Source: Oxalobacteraceae bacterium OTU3CAMAD1 (lineage in GTDB: Bacteria > Pseudomonadota > Gammaproteobacteria > Burkholderiales > Burkholderiaceae_D). Taken from it: a stretch of 64,000 bases of DNA. The DNA is taken from NCBI GenBank assembly GCA_024123915.1, contig CP099650.1, forward strand, positions 4,464,001 through 4,528,000, read 5' to 3'. Below, piece by piece: positions 26,216 to 38,721 of this stretch. The notes below the pieces were generated by a model that did not search any database, was not told the origin of the DNA, and was given only the letters and a program-made list of their open reading frames with translations. Both the position numbers and the translations under genes were made by a program. Positions within the stretch are counted from its first letter, which is position 1, and each line of letters starts with the position of its first letter.

Positions 26216-27079
26216 ATGAGCAGTGAACTGGCAGCGGCGCGTGCGCAAACCGATTTTGATGGTTCCGCTGCGGGGCCCTCCCCGCGCACGCGTCGCGCGC
26301 GGCGCCCGCGACACTTCCCGCATGGCCTGCTCGGGCTACTGCTGCCTTCGACGGTGTTGATCGGCGCGGAGGTGGGCGCGCGCGCCGGCTGGATTCCATC
26401 CAATCTGCTGCCCGCCCCGACGCAAATACTGGAAACGCTGGCCGATCTCGGCGCGCGCGGCCTGCTGGGCCATATCGGCGCCAGCACCCTGCGCGTGGCG
26501 GCCGGCTTCGGTGTCGGTGCCGCGCTGGCGGTGCTGCTGGGCGCCGCCGTCGGCTTGAACCGGCGCGCCGAAGCGATACTGGATCCGACCTTCCAGGCGC
26601 TGCGCGCCATTCCTTCGCTGGCCTGGGTGCCGCTGCTGCTCCTGTGGCTGGGCATCGACGAGGCGCCCAAGGTGGTGCTGATCGCCATCGGCGCGTTCTT
26701 CCCGGTGTATATGGGCGTGTCGTCCGGCATACGCGGCGTGGACCGCAAACTGATCGAAGTGGCGCGCCTGTATCGCCTGGGCGGCGTGGCGCTGACGCGC
26801 CGGGTGCTGCTGCCGGCCGCCATGCCGTCCATCCTCACGGGCCTGCGCAACGGATTGAGCCTGGCGTGGATGTTCATGGTGGCGGCCGAACTGATCGCCG
26901 CCAGCAAGGGCCTGGGCTACCTGCTGTCCGACGGCCGTGAAACCAGCCGCGCGGATATCGTGCTGGCGGCGATCGTGCTGTTGGCGATACTGGGGAAAAT
27001 CAGCGATAGCCTGATGGCGGTCATCGAACGGCGCGGCCTGGCCTGGCGCGACAGCTTTTCCAGCGCGGGTGGTGCATGA
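26216..27079 (+). CDS. ABC transporter permease, SsuC/TauC-like
   Basis: This 287-residue inner-membrane protein has about six transmembrane segments after a basic N-terminal tail of some 35 residues. The ABC-coupling EAA-type motif is visible near residues 180-200 (VARLYRLGGVALTRRVLLPA). A GGAG ribosome-binding site precedes it, 13 bases after the binding-protein gene. It overlaps the ATPase gene by four bases. It forms the channel of the organosulfur-type importer. Confidence 0.9.
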   Translation: MSSELAAARAQTDFDGSAAGPSPRTRRARRPRHFPHGLLGLLLPSTVLIGAEVGARAGWIPSNLLPAPTQILETLADLGARGLLGHIGASTLRVAAGFGVGAALAVLLGAAVGLNRRAEAILDPTFQALRAIPSLAWVPLLLLWLGIDEAPKVVLIAIGAFFPVYMGVSSGIRGVDRKLIEVARLYRLGGVALTRRVLLPAAMPSILTGLRNGLSLAWMFMVAAELIAASKGLGYLLSDGRETSRADIVLAAIVLLAILGKISDSLMAVIERRGLAWRDSFSSAGGA

Positions 27080-27816
27080 GGCACGCGAACCTCGCACTGG
27101 ATCTGCACATCGCCGAGAAACGCTATGGCGCCCGCACGGTGCTACGCGATGTCGGCATCGGTCTGCGGCAGGGAGAAGTGGTCAGCCTGATCGGCGCCAG
27201 CGGTTGCGGCAAAAGCAGCTTCCTGTCGATCGCTTCCGGCCTGGATCGGGATTTTCGAGGAGAGATCAAGCTTCACGGCCAACCGCTCGACGGCGTGCAC
27301 CGCGATATCGGCTTCATTTTTCAGGAACCGCGCCTTTTCCCCTGGCTGACGGTGGCGCAAAACGTCGCTTTCGACAGCGACAACGACGCCGCCGCCCAAA
27401 AGCTCTCCACGCGCCTGTTGACGGAGGTCGGCTTGCAAGAGCAAGCGCAGTCGCTGCCCAAGCAGCTGTCCGGCGGACAGGCGCAACGGGCCGCGATCGC
27501 GCGCGGGCTATTCAGCCATCCAAGGGTGCTGCTGCTCGATGAACCGTTTTCCGCTGTCGACGCCTTCACGCGCATGAAGTTGCAGGATCTGCTGCTCAAG
27601 GTGGCACGCCAGCGCGAATTGACGGTGCTCCTGGTGACGCACGATATCGACGAGGCGCTGTATCTGAGCGACCGGATTATCCTGCTCGATGGCGTGGGGT
27701 CGCCGGCTGTGACGGAGTTCCGGCCGCCCCCGCGACCGCGCGGACGCGGCGATGTCGCGCTGGCCGCGTTGAAGTCGTCGATTATCGATCGACTGCACGC
27801 GGTGCACGCCATCTGA
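27076..27816 (+). CDS. ABC transporter ATP-binding protein, SsuB/TauB-like
   Basis: This 246-residue ATPase has Walker A (GASGCGKSS, about 39-47), a Q-loop (FIFQEPRLFPW), the signature LSGGQAQRAAIARG, Walker B (VLLLDEPFSAVD) and the H-loop (LLVTHDIDEALYL). Its start overlaps the permease stop (ATGA). It completes the three-gene importer. The C-terminal tail of about 35 residues is Pro/Arg-rich. Confidence 0.92.
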   Translation: MRHANLALDLHIAEKRYGARTVLRDVGIGLRQGEVVSLIGASGCGKSSFLSIASGLDRDFRGEIKLHGQPLDGVHRDIGFIFQEPRLFPWLTVAQNVAFDSDNDAAAQKLSTRLLTEVGLQEQAQSLPKQLSGGQAQRAAIARGLFSHPRVLLLDEPFSAVDAFTRMKLQDLLLKVARQRELTVLLVTHDIDEALYLSDRIILLDGVGSPAVTEFRPPPRPRGRGDVALAALKSSIIDRLHAVHAI

Positions 27817-27876
27817 TCAAAAAGTCTACTTCCGCCGGATGTGCGGCGCGCTGTCAGAACTGGTAAAATCCCGTTC

Positions 27877-28308
27877 ATGATGCAAACCTCCACCACAGAC
27901 CAGGCAGAAACGCTGATACGCGCCACCGGCGCGCGCGTCACGCGGCAGCGCGTGACGGTGCTCGACTTCCTGCTGGGCCAGGGAAAATCCCTGACCCACC
28001 ACGAGATCCAGGACCACCTGTCGGATGAGGCGCTCGATTCGGTCACGCTGTACCGCGTGCTCGAATGGCTGACCGAAAATGAACTGGTGCACCGCATCGC
28101 CGGTGCCGACCAGGTCTGGCGTTTCAGCGCCGGCGCAGGCCACCATTCGCACGAACACGCGCACTTCCAGTGCACCAAATGCGAGGAAGTGACGTGCTTC
28201 ACCGATGTCGCCCTGCCCCGCAAAATCAAACTGCCGGACGGCTTCCAAAGCCAGGAAATCGACTTCCTGATCAAGGGCACCTGCCCGCACTGCGCTCCGA
28301 AAAAGTAA
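27877..28308 (+). CDS. zur: Fur-family zinc uptake regulator
   Basis: This 143-residue protein has the Fur-family winged helix (TRQRVTVLDFLLGQGKSLTH, TLYRVLEWLTENELVHRI) and a metal-binding C-terminal half. That half has a His-rich stretch (GHHSHEHAHFQC) and two Cys pairs (CTKC and CPHC) for structural zinc. The assignment to Zur rather than Fur rests on the next gene, a COG0523 GTPase, and on two Zur-like palindromes between them. Two adjacent in-frame ATGs (27877 and 27880) are possible starts; the frame stays open further upstream. Confidence 0.78.
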   Translation: MMQTSTTDQAETLIRATGARVTRQRVTVLDFLLGQGKSLTHHEIQDHLSDEALDSVTLYRVLEWLTENELVHRIAGADQVWRFSAGAGHHSHEHAHFQCTKCEEVTCFTDVALPRKIKLPDGFQSQEIDFLIKGTCPHCAPKK

Positions 28309-28324
28309 CAAGACGACAAAATAG

Positions 28325-28347
28325 TTAACGCAACATAGTTGCATTAA
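28325..28347 (+). promoter_or_regulatory. Zur-box-like palindrome 1
   Basis: Arms TTAACGCAACA and AGTTGCATTAA around a central T pair at 9 of 11 positions. The TGCAAC/GTTGCA core resembles proteobacterial Zur boxes. It lies 93 bases before the COG0523 start. Confidence 0.6.
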
Positions 28348-28362
28348 CTTTCGAACGGATTT

Positions 28363-28385
28363 ATTATGCAACTCAATTGCATTAA
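28363..28385 (+). promoter_or_regulatory. Zur-box-like palindrome 2
   Basis: ATGCAA (28366-28371) and TTGCAT (28377-28382) form the core of a second palindrome, matching at about 8 of 11 positions per arm. Its centre is 38 bases from that of the first box. Two boxes in one short gap suggest cooperative repression. Confidence 0.6.
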
Positions 28386-28439
28386 TGAGTTGTATTAATC
28401 GATCCTGCGCGCCCGCGCCCTTTTTCAGTGAGCCGTCCC

Positions 28440-29708
<1,269 letters not shown>

Positions 29709-29721
29709 CCATGGAACACGA

Positions 29722-30426
29722 ATGATACACATCGAAAAGCTGAGCAAAAGCTACGAAGGCAGAACCGTGGTCGATGGCCTCGACCTGCATGTGCAGGGCG
29801 GCGAAATCTACGCGCTGCTCGGCCCCAACGGCGCCGGCAAATCCACCACCATCGGCTGCCTGCTGGGATTCGTCGACGCCGACGCCGGCAGCATTCGCCT
29901 GGCCGGCTCCAGCCTGCCGCCGGCGCGCGCGGCGGTCCAGCATGCGGCCTACATCGCGGAAAACGTCGCGCTGTATGAACGCCTGACCGGCGTGGAGAAC
30001 GTCGAATTCTTCATGCGCCTGTTGGGCAGGAAGCCGCGCCGCGAGGAGATCGAAGCGCTGCTGGAACGCGCCGGCCTGCCGGAGCACGCGTGGCACCGCA
30101 TGGCTTCCGGCTATTCGAAAGGCATGCGGCAAAAAGTGGGCATCGTCATGGCGCTGGCCAAGGGCGCGCAGGTCCTGGTGCTCGACGAGCCCACGTCCGG
30201 CCTCGATCCGGAGGCCAGCGTGACCTTCGGTGAACTGGTGCGGGGCCTGGCCGACGACGGCGCCGCCGTGCTGATGGCGACGCACGATCTTTTTCGCGCG
30301 CAGGAGCTGGCGGACCGCTGCGGCATGCTGGTGGGGGGCCGTCTGGCCGGTGAATGGAAATTGGGAGATTTGAATGCAGGCGAACTTGAACGCAACTACC
30401 TTGGCATCCTCGCCGGCCGCGCCTGA
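29722..30426 (+). CDS. ABC-2 type transporter ATP-binding protein
   Basis: This 234-residue ATPase has Walker A (GPNGAGKSTT), the signature YSKGMRQKVGIVMAL, Walker B (VLVLDEPTSGLDP) and an H-loop (MATHDLFRAQEL). The sequence type matches ATPases of ABC-2 exporters (CcmA/NosF-like). The start at 29722 (MIHIEKLSKSYEG) was chosen over an upstream ATG inside the COG0523 tail because it begins the domain. It follows the COG0523 gene by 13 bases and overlaps the first permease gene by 53 bases, so it is part of the same unit. Confidence 0.9.
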   Translation: MIHIEKLSKSYEGRTVVDGLDLHVQGGEIYALLGPNGAGKSTTIGCLLGFVDADAGSIRLAGSSLPPARAAVQHAAYIAENVALYERLTGVENVEFFMRLLGRKPRREEIEALLERAGLPEHAWHRMASGYSKGMRQKVGIVMALAKGAQVLVLDEPTSGLDPEASVTFGELVRGLADDGAAVLMATHDLFRAQELADRCGMLVGGRLAGEWKLGDLNAGELERNYLGILAGRA

Positions 30427-31885
30427 AGTGGACGCGCGGTATGCCCCGTCAAACCGCCAACGCTGGCTGCGGGCGCTGCACGGCGCCTGGCAGGCCGACT
30501 GGCGCGAGCGCCGGCGCGACTGGCGCGTGTGGCTGGTGGTCGGCGTCGGCCTGGCGCTGGGCGCCTGCGCGGCGCTGTTGTCGTCGATGGAGCTGCGCGC
30601 CACGCTCGAAGGCCGCGCCATTGCCCAACAGGCGGAGCAACAGCGCTGGTCGCAGCAGGGCAAAAAATACCCGCATTCGGCGGCCCACTACGGCGTCTAC
30701 GTCTTCAAGCCGCTGTCGGCGCTGGCGGCACTGGACCCCGGCATCGAGCACTACGTCGGCGCCAGCGTATGGCTGGAGGCGCACAAACAGAATGAACTGG
30801 TGTACCGTCCGGCCAACGACGAACCGGGCGTAACGCGCCAGTTTCGGCTGAACCCCGCCTTCGTGCTGCAGGTGCTGGCGCCGATGGCGATGATCTTCCT
30901 CGGCTTCGGCATGTTTGCGGCGGAGCGCGAACGCGGCACGCTGGCAGCGCTGCGCATCAACGCGGCGCCGCTGGGCGCACTAGCGCTGGCGCGCGGCGCC
31001 GTGCTGCTTTGCCTGGCGATGGTGCTGGTACTGCCGGCCTGTATCGCGGTCGGCGTGCTGGAATGGACCTTGCAGGCGCGCAGTCCGTTCAGCGACGGCT
31101 TGCCACGCGCCTTGCTGTTCGGCGCCGGCTATCTGGTCTACCTGTGCACCTGGGCAGCCTTGATCGCCGCCGTGTCGGCGCGCGCATCCACGCTGCGCGC
31201 CAGCCTGGCGGTGCTGATCGGCTTGTGGGCCGCCACCACCCTGGTGGTTCCGCGCGCGGCGGTGGAACTGTCGCGGATGGCGGCGCCGCTGCCGACCATG
31301 CAGCAGTTCCGCGCCGGCATGGACGCGGAACTCGGCATGCCGGACGATCCCGAACAGGCGGAACGCGACAAGCAGCAACTGCTGCGGGAGTACGGCGTCA
31401 AGGACGTCAAGGACTTGCCGGTCAACTGGGCCGGCATCAGCCTGCAACGCGGCGAACAGCACGGCGACCGTATTTTCGACGACCATTACGGCCGCCTGTT
31501 CGACGCGATGCTGCGGCAAAGCGACGCCGCATCGTTGGCCGGGTGGCTGTCCCCGGCGGTCGCGATGGCCGGTTTGTCCAGCGCGGCGGCGGGCAGCGAC
31601 ACCCACCATCATCTGCAGTTCATCGACGGCGCGGAACGCCAGCGGCGCCGCATGCAGGAGGTGTTGAACCAGGCGATCACCGATCACCCGGAACAAAACG
31701 GCGTGCGTCACGACGGCGACCAGGCGCTATGGGACCGGATACCGCCATTCAAATTCACTTTCGAGGCGCTCGACCTGAAGGCGCTGGCGCTGCGCCAGGG
31801 CCTGCCCCTGCTCGCCCTCTTCATCGCAAGCCTGCTGCTGTGCGGCGCCGGCCTGCGCCATCTACGTAGCGGAAACTTACGATGA
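30374..31885 (+). CDS. ABC-2 type permease (DUF3526-like), first of two
   Basis: This 503-residue membrane protein has one N-terminal transmembrane helix, a large extracytoplasmic loop, a block of about four helices in the middle (about 155-310), a second hydrophilic loop and a final helix (about 470-490). The ERERGTLAALRINAAPLGALALAR segment after the second helix is typical of ABC-2 permeases that pair with NosF-like ATPases. The start lies inside the ATPase gene (53-base overlap), and its stop overlaps the next start by four bases. The substrate is unknown. Confidence 0.8.
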   Translation: MQANLNATTLASSPAAPEVDARYAPSNRQRWLRALHGAWQADWRERRRDWRVWLVVGVGLALGACAALLSSMELRATLEGRAIAQQAEQQRWSQQGKKYPHSAAHYGVYVFKPLSALAALDPGIEHYVGASVWLEAHKQNELVYRPANDEPGVTRQFRLNPAFVLQVLAPMAMIFLGFGMFAAERERGTLAALRINAAPLGALALARGAVLLCLAMVLVLPACIAVGVLEWTLQARSPFSDGLPRALLFGAGYLVYLCTWAALIAAVSARASTLRASLAVLIGLWAATTLVVPRAAVELSRMAAPLPTMQQFRAGMDAELGMPDDPEQAERDKQQLLREYGVKDVKDLPVNWAGISLQRGEQHGDRIFDDHYGRLFDAMLRQSDAASLAGWLSPAVAMAGLSSAAAGSDTHHHLQFIDGAERQRRRMQEVLNQAITDHPEQNGVRHDGDQALWDRIPPFKFTFEALDLKALALRQGLPLLALFIASLLLCGAGLRHLRSGNLR

Positions 31886-33375
31886 AACAGATGTTGATAT
31901 TGATCGCCTACGACCTGCGCAGCCAGTTGCGCGAGCGCGGCACGATCGCCCTGGTGCTGGTCGCCCTGGCGCTGGCCGGATTCGGCCTGTTCGAAGGCGC
32001 GCGCTTCGAGCGCGACCAGCGGCGCGCGGTGGCCGACGCCGCCGCGCAGGAGGTGACCGCGCGCGCCGAGGCCAACGCCTTGGCGAAGCGGTATTTCGCC
32101 GATCCGGCGGCGCCCGAATTCAAGTCGCAGCAATGGTACAAGACACCGGTGGACGTGCGCGGCTACGCCTTCCGCGCGCACGTCGGCTTCGCCGGCAAAC
32201 CGCAGGTCCCCGGCGCCGCGCTGGCGATAGGCCAGGCCGACCTGCTCCCCGCCTACGTCCGCGTGCGCGCGGAATCGATGGAGCTGGCGCGCACGGCGCT
32301 GGAGATCGAGCATCCTGGTCGCCTGGCCGTCGGCCGTTTCGATCTGATGTTCTTCGTGGTTTATCTGTGGCCGCTGATTCTGCTCGCGCTAAGCACCTCC
32401 GTGCTGACGCAGGACCGCGAGAGCCACCGCCTGCGCGCCTTGCAGTTGCAAGGTGTGCGCCTGGGCCGCATGCTGGCGGCGCAAGTGACGGCGCGCGCGC
32501 TGGCCGCCAGCCTGGTGCTGGTGCTGGCCGTCGGCATCGCGTCGCTCGCCGCCGGCATCATCCCGGCCGATGGCGCCGGCATGGCGGCGCTGGCGTCATG
32601 GTCCGGCGTGGTGCTGCTGTATTCGATGTTCTGGGCGGCGGTCACCATCGTCATTTGCGCCGTGTGCGGCAACCGCATGACAGCCGCTTTCGCCGGCTTC
32701 GGCGCGTGGCTGATGCTGGCGGTGCTGCTGCCGGGCGCGATGACGGCCGCGATCCAGATGGGGGCGCCGGTACCGGTGCGGGAACGCTATGTCCAGGCGC
32801 TGCGCGACGCCGGCGACCAGGTCAACGCCGATAAACTGGGCAGCCTGGCGCGCTTCTACGACAGCCACCCGGAATGGAAGCCGTCCGTCACGCCGCTCTC
32901 CAAGGTCTCGTCCAGCGTGTCGCGGCTGCAGCGCGCGCAGGAACTGGAGCGCATCATGTCCGGCGTCGACCGCCAGTTTGAACTGGCAAGGATGCGCCAG
33001 CAAGCCCTGTTCGAGCAGGCGATCATATTCAGTCCTGTGACCTTGGTGTATCAAACCCTGTCGGGCATCGCCGGCAACGATGGTGAGCGCCATCGGCAAT
33101 TCATGGCGGAGGTGCAGCACCACCAGGTGCGCCTGCGCGACTACTTCCAGCGCGCGATCCAGCTGGCGGCGCTGGGCGACGAACGCAAGCCCTGCCCCGC
33201 CACCTGCCTTGGCGGCTACGGCTTCCGCGACTTCGACCAGGTACCGCGCTTCAGCGCCTCCACCGCGTTGGCGCAGGCCCCGGACGGACCACCGCAACTG
33301 GCGGCGCTGCCGGTGTGGATCGCCGCGCTGCTGGCCCTCGCGGCCGGCCTGATGATGCGCATTCGGCGGGGGTAG
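31882..33375 (+). CDS. ABC-2 type permease (DUF3526-like), second of two
   Basis: This 497-residue protein shares the architecture of the preceding permease: N-terminal helix, large loop, central helices (about 155-310), second large loop and C-terminal helix. The LTQDRESHRLRALQLQGVRLGRML segment corresponds to the ERERGTL segment of its neighbour, so the pair probably arose by duplication and forms a heterodimer. It begins in the stop codon of the first permease (ATGA). It is the last gene of the zur-linked unit. Confidence 0.8.
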   Translation: MKQMLILIAYDLRSQLRERGTIALVLVALALAGFGLFEGARFERDQRRAVADAAAQEVTARAEANALAKRYFADPAAPEFKSQQWYKTPVDVRGYAFRAHVGFAGKPQVPGAALAIGQADLLPAYVRVRAESMELARTALEIEHPGRLAVGRFDLMFFVVYLWPLILLALSTSVLTQDRESHRLRALQLQGVRLGRMLAAQVTARALAASLVLVLAVGIASLAAGIIPADGAGMAALASWSGVVLLYSMFWAAVTIVICAVCGNRMTAAFAGFGAWLMLAVLLPGAMTAAIQMGAPVPVRERYVQALRDAGDQVNADKLGSLARFYDSHPEWKPSVTPLSKVSSSVSRLQRAQELERIMSGVDRQFELARMRQQALFEQAIIFSPVTLVYQTLSGIAGNDGERHRQFMAEVQHHQVRLRDYFQRAIQLAALGDERKPCPATCLGGYGFRDFDQVPRFSASTALAQAPDGPPQLAALPVWIAALLALAAGLMMRIRRG

Positions 33376-34554
33376 CACCGGCTCCGTTATACTGCTGGGT
33401 TTGCTGCTCACCACAAGACAATATGAAGGCTAAGAACTTATCGCACCGGTCCGGCCGCAACCTCGCCGGCGCGCTCTCCCTGCTTCTGGCGCTGGGCGGC
33501 TGCGCCCAGCTGCCGGCGACCAAAACCGCGCCCGACACCGTCTCGTCGATGCGTTTGATCGGCGAGCAGCGGCTGCCGTGGCGGGTGCAGTTCCAGGGCA
33601 CGATGGTGGGCGGCCTGTCCGGCATCGACTACGACGCCGCCCGTGGCGACTGGGTGATGATCTCCGACGACCGCTCCGAGCACAACCCGGGGCGCTACTA
33701 CCGCGCGCGGCTCGCGTACGACGACAAATCGTTCAAGTCCGTCGAGCTGACCAGCGTCGTCACGCTGCTGCAACCGGATGGCAAAGCCTATCCATCACGG
33801 GAAAACTTCAAGCGGCACGGCGGCGTGGTGCCCGATTTCGAGTCCGCCCGAGTCGATCCGCGCGACGGCACCATCTGGTACACCAGTGAAGGCGACGTCC
33901 CCGCCGGCCTGCCTCCGTTCGTGCGCCACGCCAAAGCCGATGGCACGTTCCTGTCGGAACTGCCGTTGCCGGCGATGTTCAACGTTCCCGCCGACGGCAA
34001 GGCCGGACCACGCAACAACCAGAGCTTCGAGGGCTTGAGCCTCGCGCCTAACGGCAATTCGCTGTGGGTGTCGATGGAAGGACCGATGATCCAGGATGGC
34101 GCGCTGCCGGACCCGCGCACCGGCGCCGTCAACCGCATCACGCACTTTGGGCGCGACGGCAAGGTGCTCGGGCAGTACGCCTACCCGCTCGATGCGATTC
34201 CCGCCTCGCCAGGCAAAGGCAAGTTCGCCGACAACGGCATCTCCGAAATCCTCGCCCTCAGCGACACCCGTGTTCTGGTGATGGAGCGCTCCGGCGTGCA
34301 GGCCGACGACGGCACCTACCAGGATTTCGTCCGCATCTACGAGATCACCACCGACGGCGCCAGCGATATCCAGAACCTGGCGACGCTCAACGGCGCCACC
34401 TACACGCTGCTGAAAAAACGCCTGGTGCTGGACGTGAATGAGCTCAAGCTGCCACGGGTGGACAACCTGGAAGGCATCTCCCTGGGTCCGGTGCTGCCGA
34501 ACGGCCACGCCAGCCTGGTGCTGGTTTCGGACGACAACTTCGGCAAGGACCAGG

Positions 34555-36141
<1,587 letters not shown>

Positions 36142-36268
36142 GGACACTCTTTCTATTCAGCGGGACTGGGGAAAGAGTAGACAAGGACGCCACCTTGGTA
36201 TGTACGCCAACGCACCGCCCGGGCGTGTTGGGCCGGGTGGTGCGTTGGCGGTGCGTTGGCGCGCCCGC

Positions 36269-37682
36269 TTACCAGCCTATGTCCCTGAGCAGTGGATACG
36301 TCAAATCGCGCGGCGGCTTGACCTCGTGCGACAGGTCGTCATTGATCGACGGCTCCATCAATTGGTTGGGGATGGCGCTGATGTCGTAGTGCGACACGGA
36401 CGATCCGGGCAGATTGGGATTGGTCGCGTACATCAGCACCCTGCCCGACGGAATCGGTCCCGGCGCGCACCGCCAGGTTGACGCCGAGGTTGACGAACAG
36501 GCCCGAACTGGTCCGCGAGCGCGTGGCCAGCACCTCCTTCAACGCGGTGCCGTCCTCCAGCGCAATCCGCACCGCAGGAATGACGATGGACGGATCTTCG
36601 CCGGCCAGGTCCGGCGGCGGCGTGCCCGGCGCGTTATCGACGATGATGGCGCCGATGGCCCCGGCGTCCTGCACATGCCTGACCTTCTCGGCGAACGTGC
36701 ACTCGCCGCGGTCGATCAGCGCGATCTTGCCCCGGACGGCGCGGGCGTTAGGCTCCGACAACGGCGCGCACGCCAATCCGGTGTTGGGCGGCGTATCGAT
36801 GACCGGCATCACCTCGCCGGTGACACCCGGACTGCTGAGCGGAGGACCGAACTGGGCCACCCCGACCCGGCGGATGCCCGCCACCCGCGACGGCGACAGG
36901 ACCGTCAGCAACGGCGTGCCGGGTCGCAACACGATCCGTGCCGCCTCGGTGACGATGGGGCCGTTCCACACCAGCCGGCCGGCGCGCCTGGCCGACGCGG
37001 CGCGCTCGGCGTCGGTCATATCCTTCCACAACTTGTTGGTCGCGGTATCCAAAAGGAAATAATCCCAGATGCTGGGGATGCCGGCCAGCAGCTCGCCGGT
37101 GGCGTCGTCGGTGTAGGTCTGGAAGCCCAGGCCGTGCGCGAACTCGTGCAGCAGCACGGCCACCAGATCCGTCAGCGGCCCGTGGTTGTTGTCCAGTCCC
37201 AGGTAGAACGGCGAGCCGGTGAAGCAGCCCGGCTCGCCCAGATTGACGTTGAAGCGGGCGCGGATCTCGGGCAGGTCGGGATCGGCATCGAAGCCGACCA
37301 GCTTGTTGGTCTCGGCTTCGCCGTACCAGGCGTTGGCCTGCGGCGCGCCGGGAAAGTTGGCGAACACCTGCAAGGCGCCGGCGGACCCGAGCACGGCGCC
37401 GGTGTCGTTGCAGGGCAAGGCCTCCCACGTCGCCAGCACGCGGATCGGCACGCTGCTGTCGAGCGTCGCGCCCCAGATGCTCGCTGCCTTCTGGAAAGCA
37501 TTGATGCGCTGCGCACCCAGGGTGGTGCCGGTGTTGCCGCCCACCGGCGCCACCGGCGTGGGGTCGTTGAAGCCGACGCCGGCCGGATCGCCGTTGACGA
37601 TGGCGATGGTGGCGGCGGCCCAGCTGCCGGCCGAGCACAGCATGGCGAGCGCGCCGCAGATGGCGATCAGTTTATTTTTCAT
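36269..37682 (-). pseudogene. PA-domain zinc metalloprotease-like gene with a C-terminal frameshift
   Basis: The frame starting at 37682 encodes a signal peptide, a metalloprotease motif HEFAHGLGF (about residue 167) and a protease-associated domain (about 285-400; RGKIALIDRGECTFAEKV). Near 36444 the reading frame leaves the protein: it then runs through non-protein-like sequence to a stop at 36339. Removing one base from the CCC at 36444-36446 restores a sensible end (GRVLMYATNPNLPGSSVSHY ... PNQLMEPSIND ... LLRDIGW) that stops at 36269. The enzyme would be exported. The change may be a recent mutation or a base-call error in a homopolymer. The gene overlaps the end of the small upstream gene by 11 bases. 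Confidence 0.8.
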
Positions 37683-38097
37683 GATGCTCCCCCAGCTTGC
37701 TGTCCGGTTCGCACGACTCGGTGACGTTGCCGGCGGCATCCTTGCGCGCCAGGGCATAGCGCTCGTGGCGCTCCTCGAGCATCACGGCGACGCCGCCGTG
37801 TGGCGGCCGCGTCAGCGCGGGTTTGGAGGCGGCGCCGGTGGTGGCGGCGCCCGTGGGCGGCGCGGTCAGCGCGGCCGCCTGCTGGGCCGTCGGCCCGGTC
37901 AGCTTGCCGGTGGCCGGGTCCTTGTATCCCATCATGCCGGCGCGCGGTGGCGCCGCCGCGCGATCGACCGGCGTCGGCTGCGCGACAACACTTACGTTGG
38001 GAAATTCCATGACGCCGTTGGCGGCGGGCGGCGAGGCGGAGGCGCTGCAACTGGCGGCGACGCCTAGCAGTCCCGCCAGAAGTTTAGTCAGGTTCAT
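37672..38097 (-). CDS. Small exported protein, post-PEP-CTERM-1-like
   Basis: This 141-residue protein has an N-terminal signal peptide (MNLTKLLAGLLGVAASCSAS). Its short motif MGYKDPATGKLTGPTAQQAA resembles what I recall as the post-PEP-CTERM-1 domain, a small domain found in exported proteins of Massilia-type bacteria. The rest is Ala/Pro/Thr-rich, with a charged C-terminal part. Its stop lies inside the first codons of the PA-domain protease gene, so the two are translationally coupled; it may assist that protease (inference). Confidence 0.65.
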   Translation of the reverse strand: MNLTKLLAGLLGVAASCSASASPPAANGVMEFPNVSVVAQPTPVDRAAAPPRAGMMGYKDPATGKLTGPTAQQAAALTAPPTGAATTGAASKPALTRPPHGGVAVMLEERHERYALARKDAAGNVTESCEPDSKLGEHHEK

Positions 38098-38249
38098 ATC
38101 AAGCCCTTTGGTCAGAACATCGAATCGAACAAAAACCATGGATATGGTTCAACTTGCCTCAGTTAGACGAGGCACAGTTCGATTTGGTTCCAATTCAGGC
38201 CGGCGGGATTTGCTGATCTAGTTCAACACGGGATGGAGGGCCGTGACCG

Positions 38250-38639
38250 TCAGCCGACGCTGGTATCGATGCGCACGCCGCTTTTAAGTGTCAGCGTCAC
38301 CGGCGTCTTCTCGGCGATTTCCGCCATGCGGGCTTTTTGATCGGCGTCGAGCGCGCCGTGGAAAGTCAGCACGCGCTTGATCAGCAAGGCGCCGTCGCCG
38401 GCCGGCGCCAGGTGCAGCGCCACATCGACGGCCTCCATCGGCCACTGCTTGCGGTCGGCGTACATGCGCAAGGTGATCGCGGTGCACGACCCGAGCCCGG
38501 CGAGGATGAAATCGTACGGCGCCGGCCCGGCGTTGGCGCCGCCGTTGCGCGGCGGCTCGTCGCCGGTCAGCGCGTGGCCGCCGACCTCGATCGATGTCTT
38601 ATAAATATCCCTGCCGATGCGCGCGACGCCTTGTGCCAT
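38250..38639 (-). CDS. OsmC-family protein lacking the second active-site cysteine
   Basis: This 129-residue protein has the OsmC fold pattern (NAGPAPYDFILAGLGSCTAITLRMYADRKQWPM). OsmC proteins reduce organic hydroperoxides with two cysteines. The first is present (GSCTAITL), but the position usually occupied by the second (A-[DE]-K-C-P-V) reads AEKTPV here. Peroxidase activity is therefore doubtful, although some OsmC-like proteins lack it. The ATG at 38639 has an AAGGAG ribosome-binding site seven bases away. Confidence 0.85.
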   Translation of the reverse strand: MAQGVARIGRDIYKTSIEVGGHALTGDEPPRNGGANAGPAPYDFILAGLGSCTAITLRMYADRKQWPMEAVDVALHLAPAGDGALLIKRVLTFHGALDADQKARMAEIAEKTPVTLTLKSGVRIDTSVG

Positions 38640-38721
38640 GGTCATTCTCCTTGCCGCCATTTTATCGCGCCGGCCGTGCGCCGGAGGCACGATTCTGCTC
38701 CACCAAAAGACAGACCGCAGA

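Noticed and set aside
38156..38175. Hairpin TGCCTC/GAGGCA downstream of osmC as a terminator
   Set aside because: The stem is only six base pairs and there is no T tract on either side.
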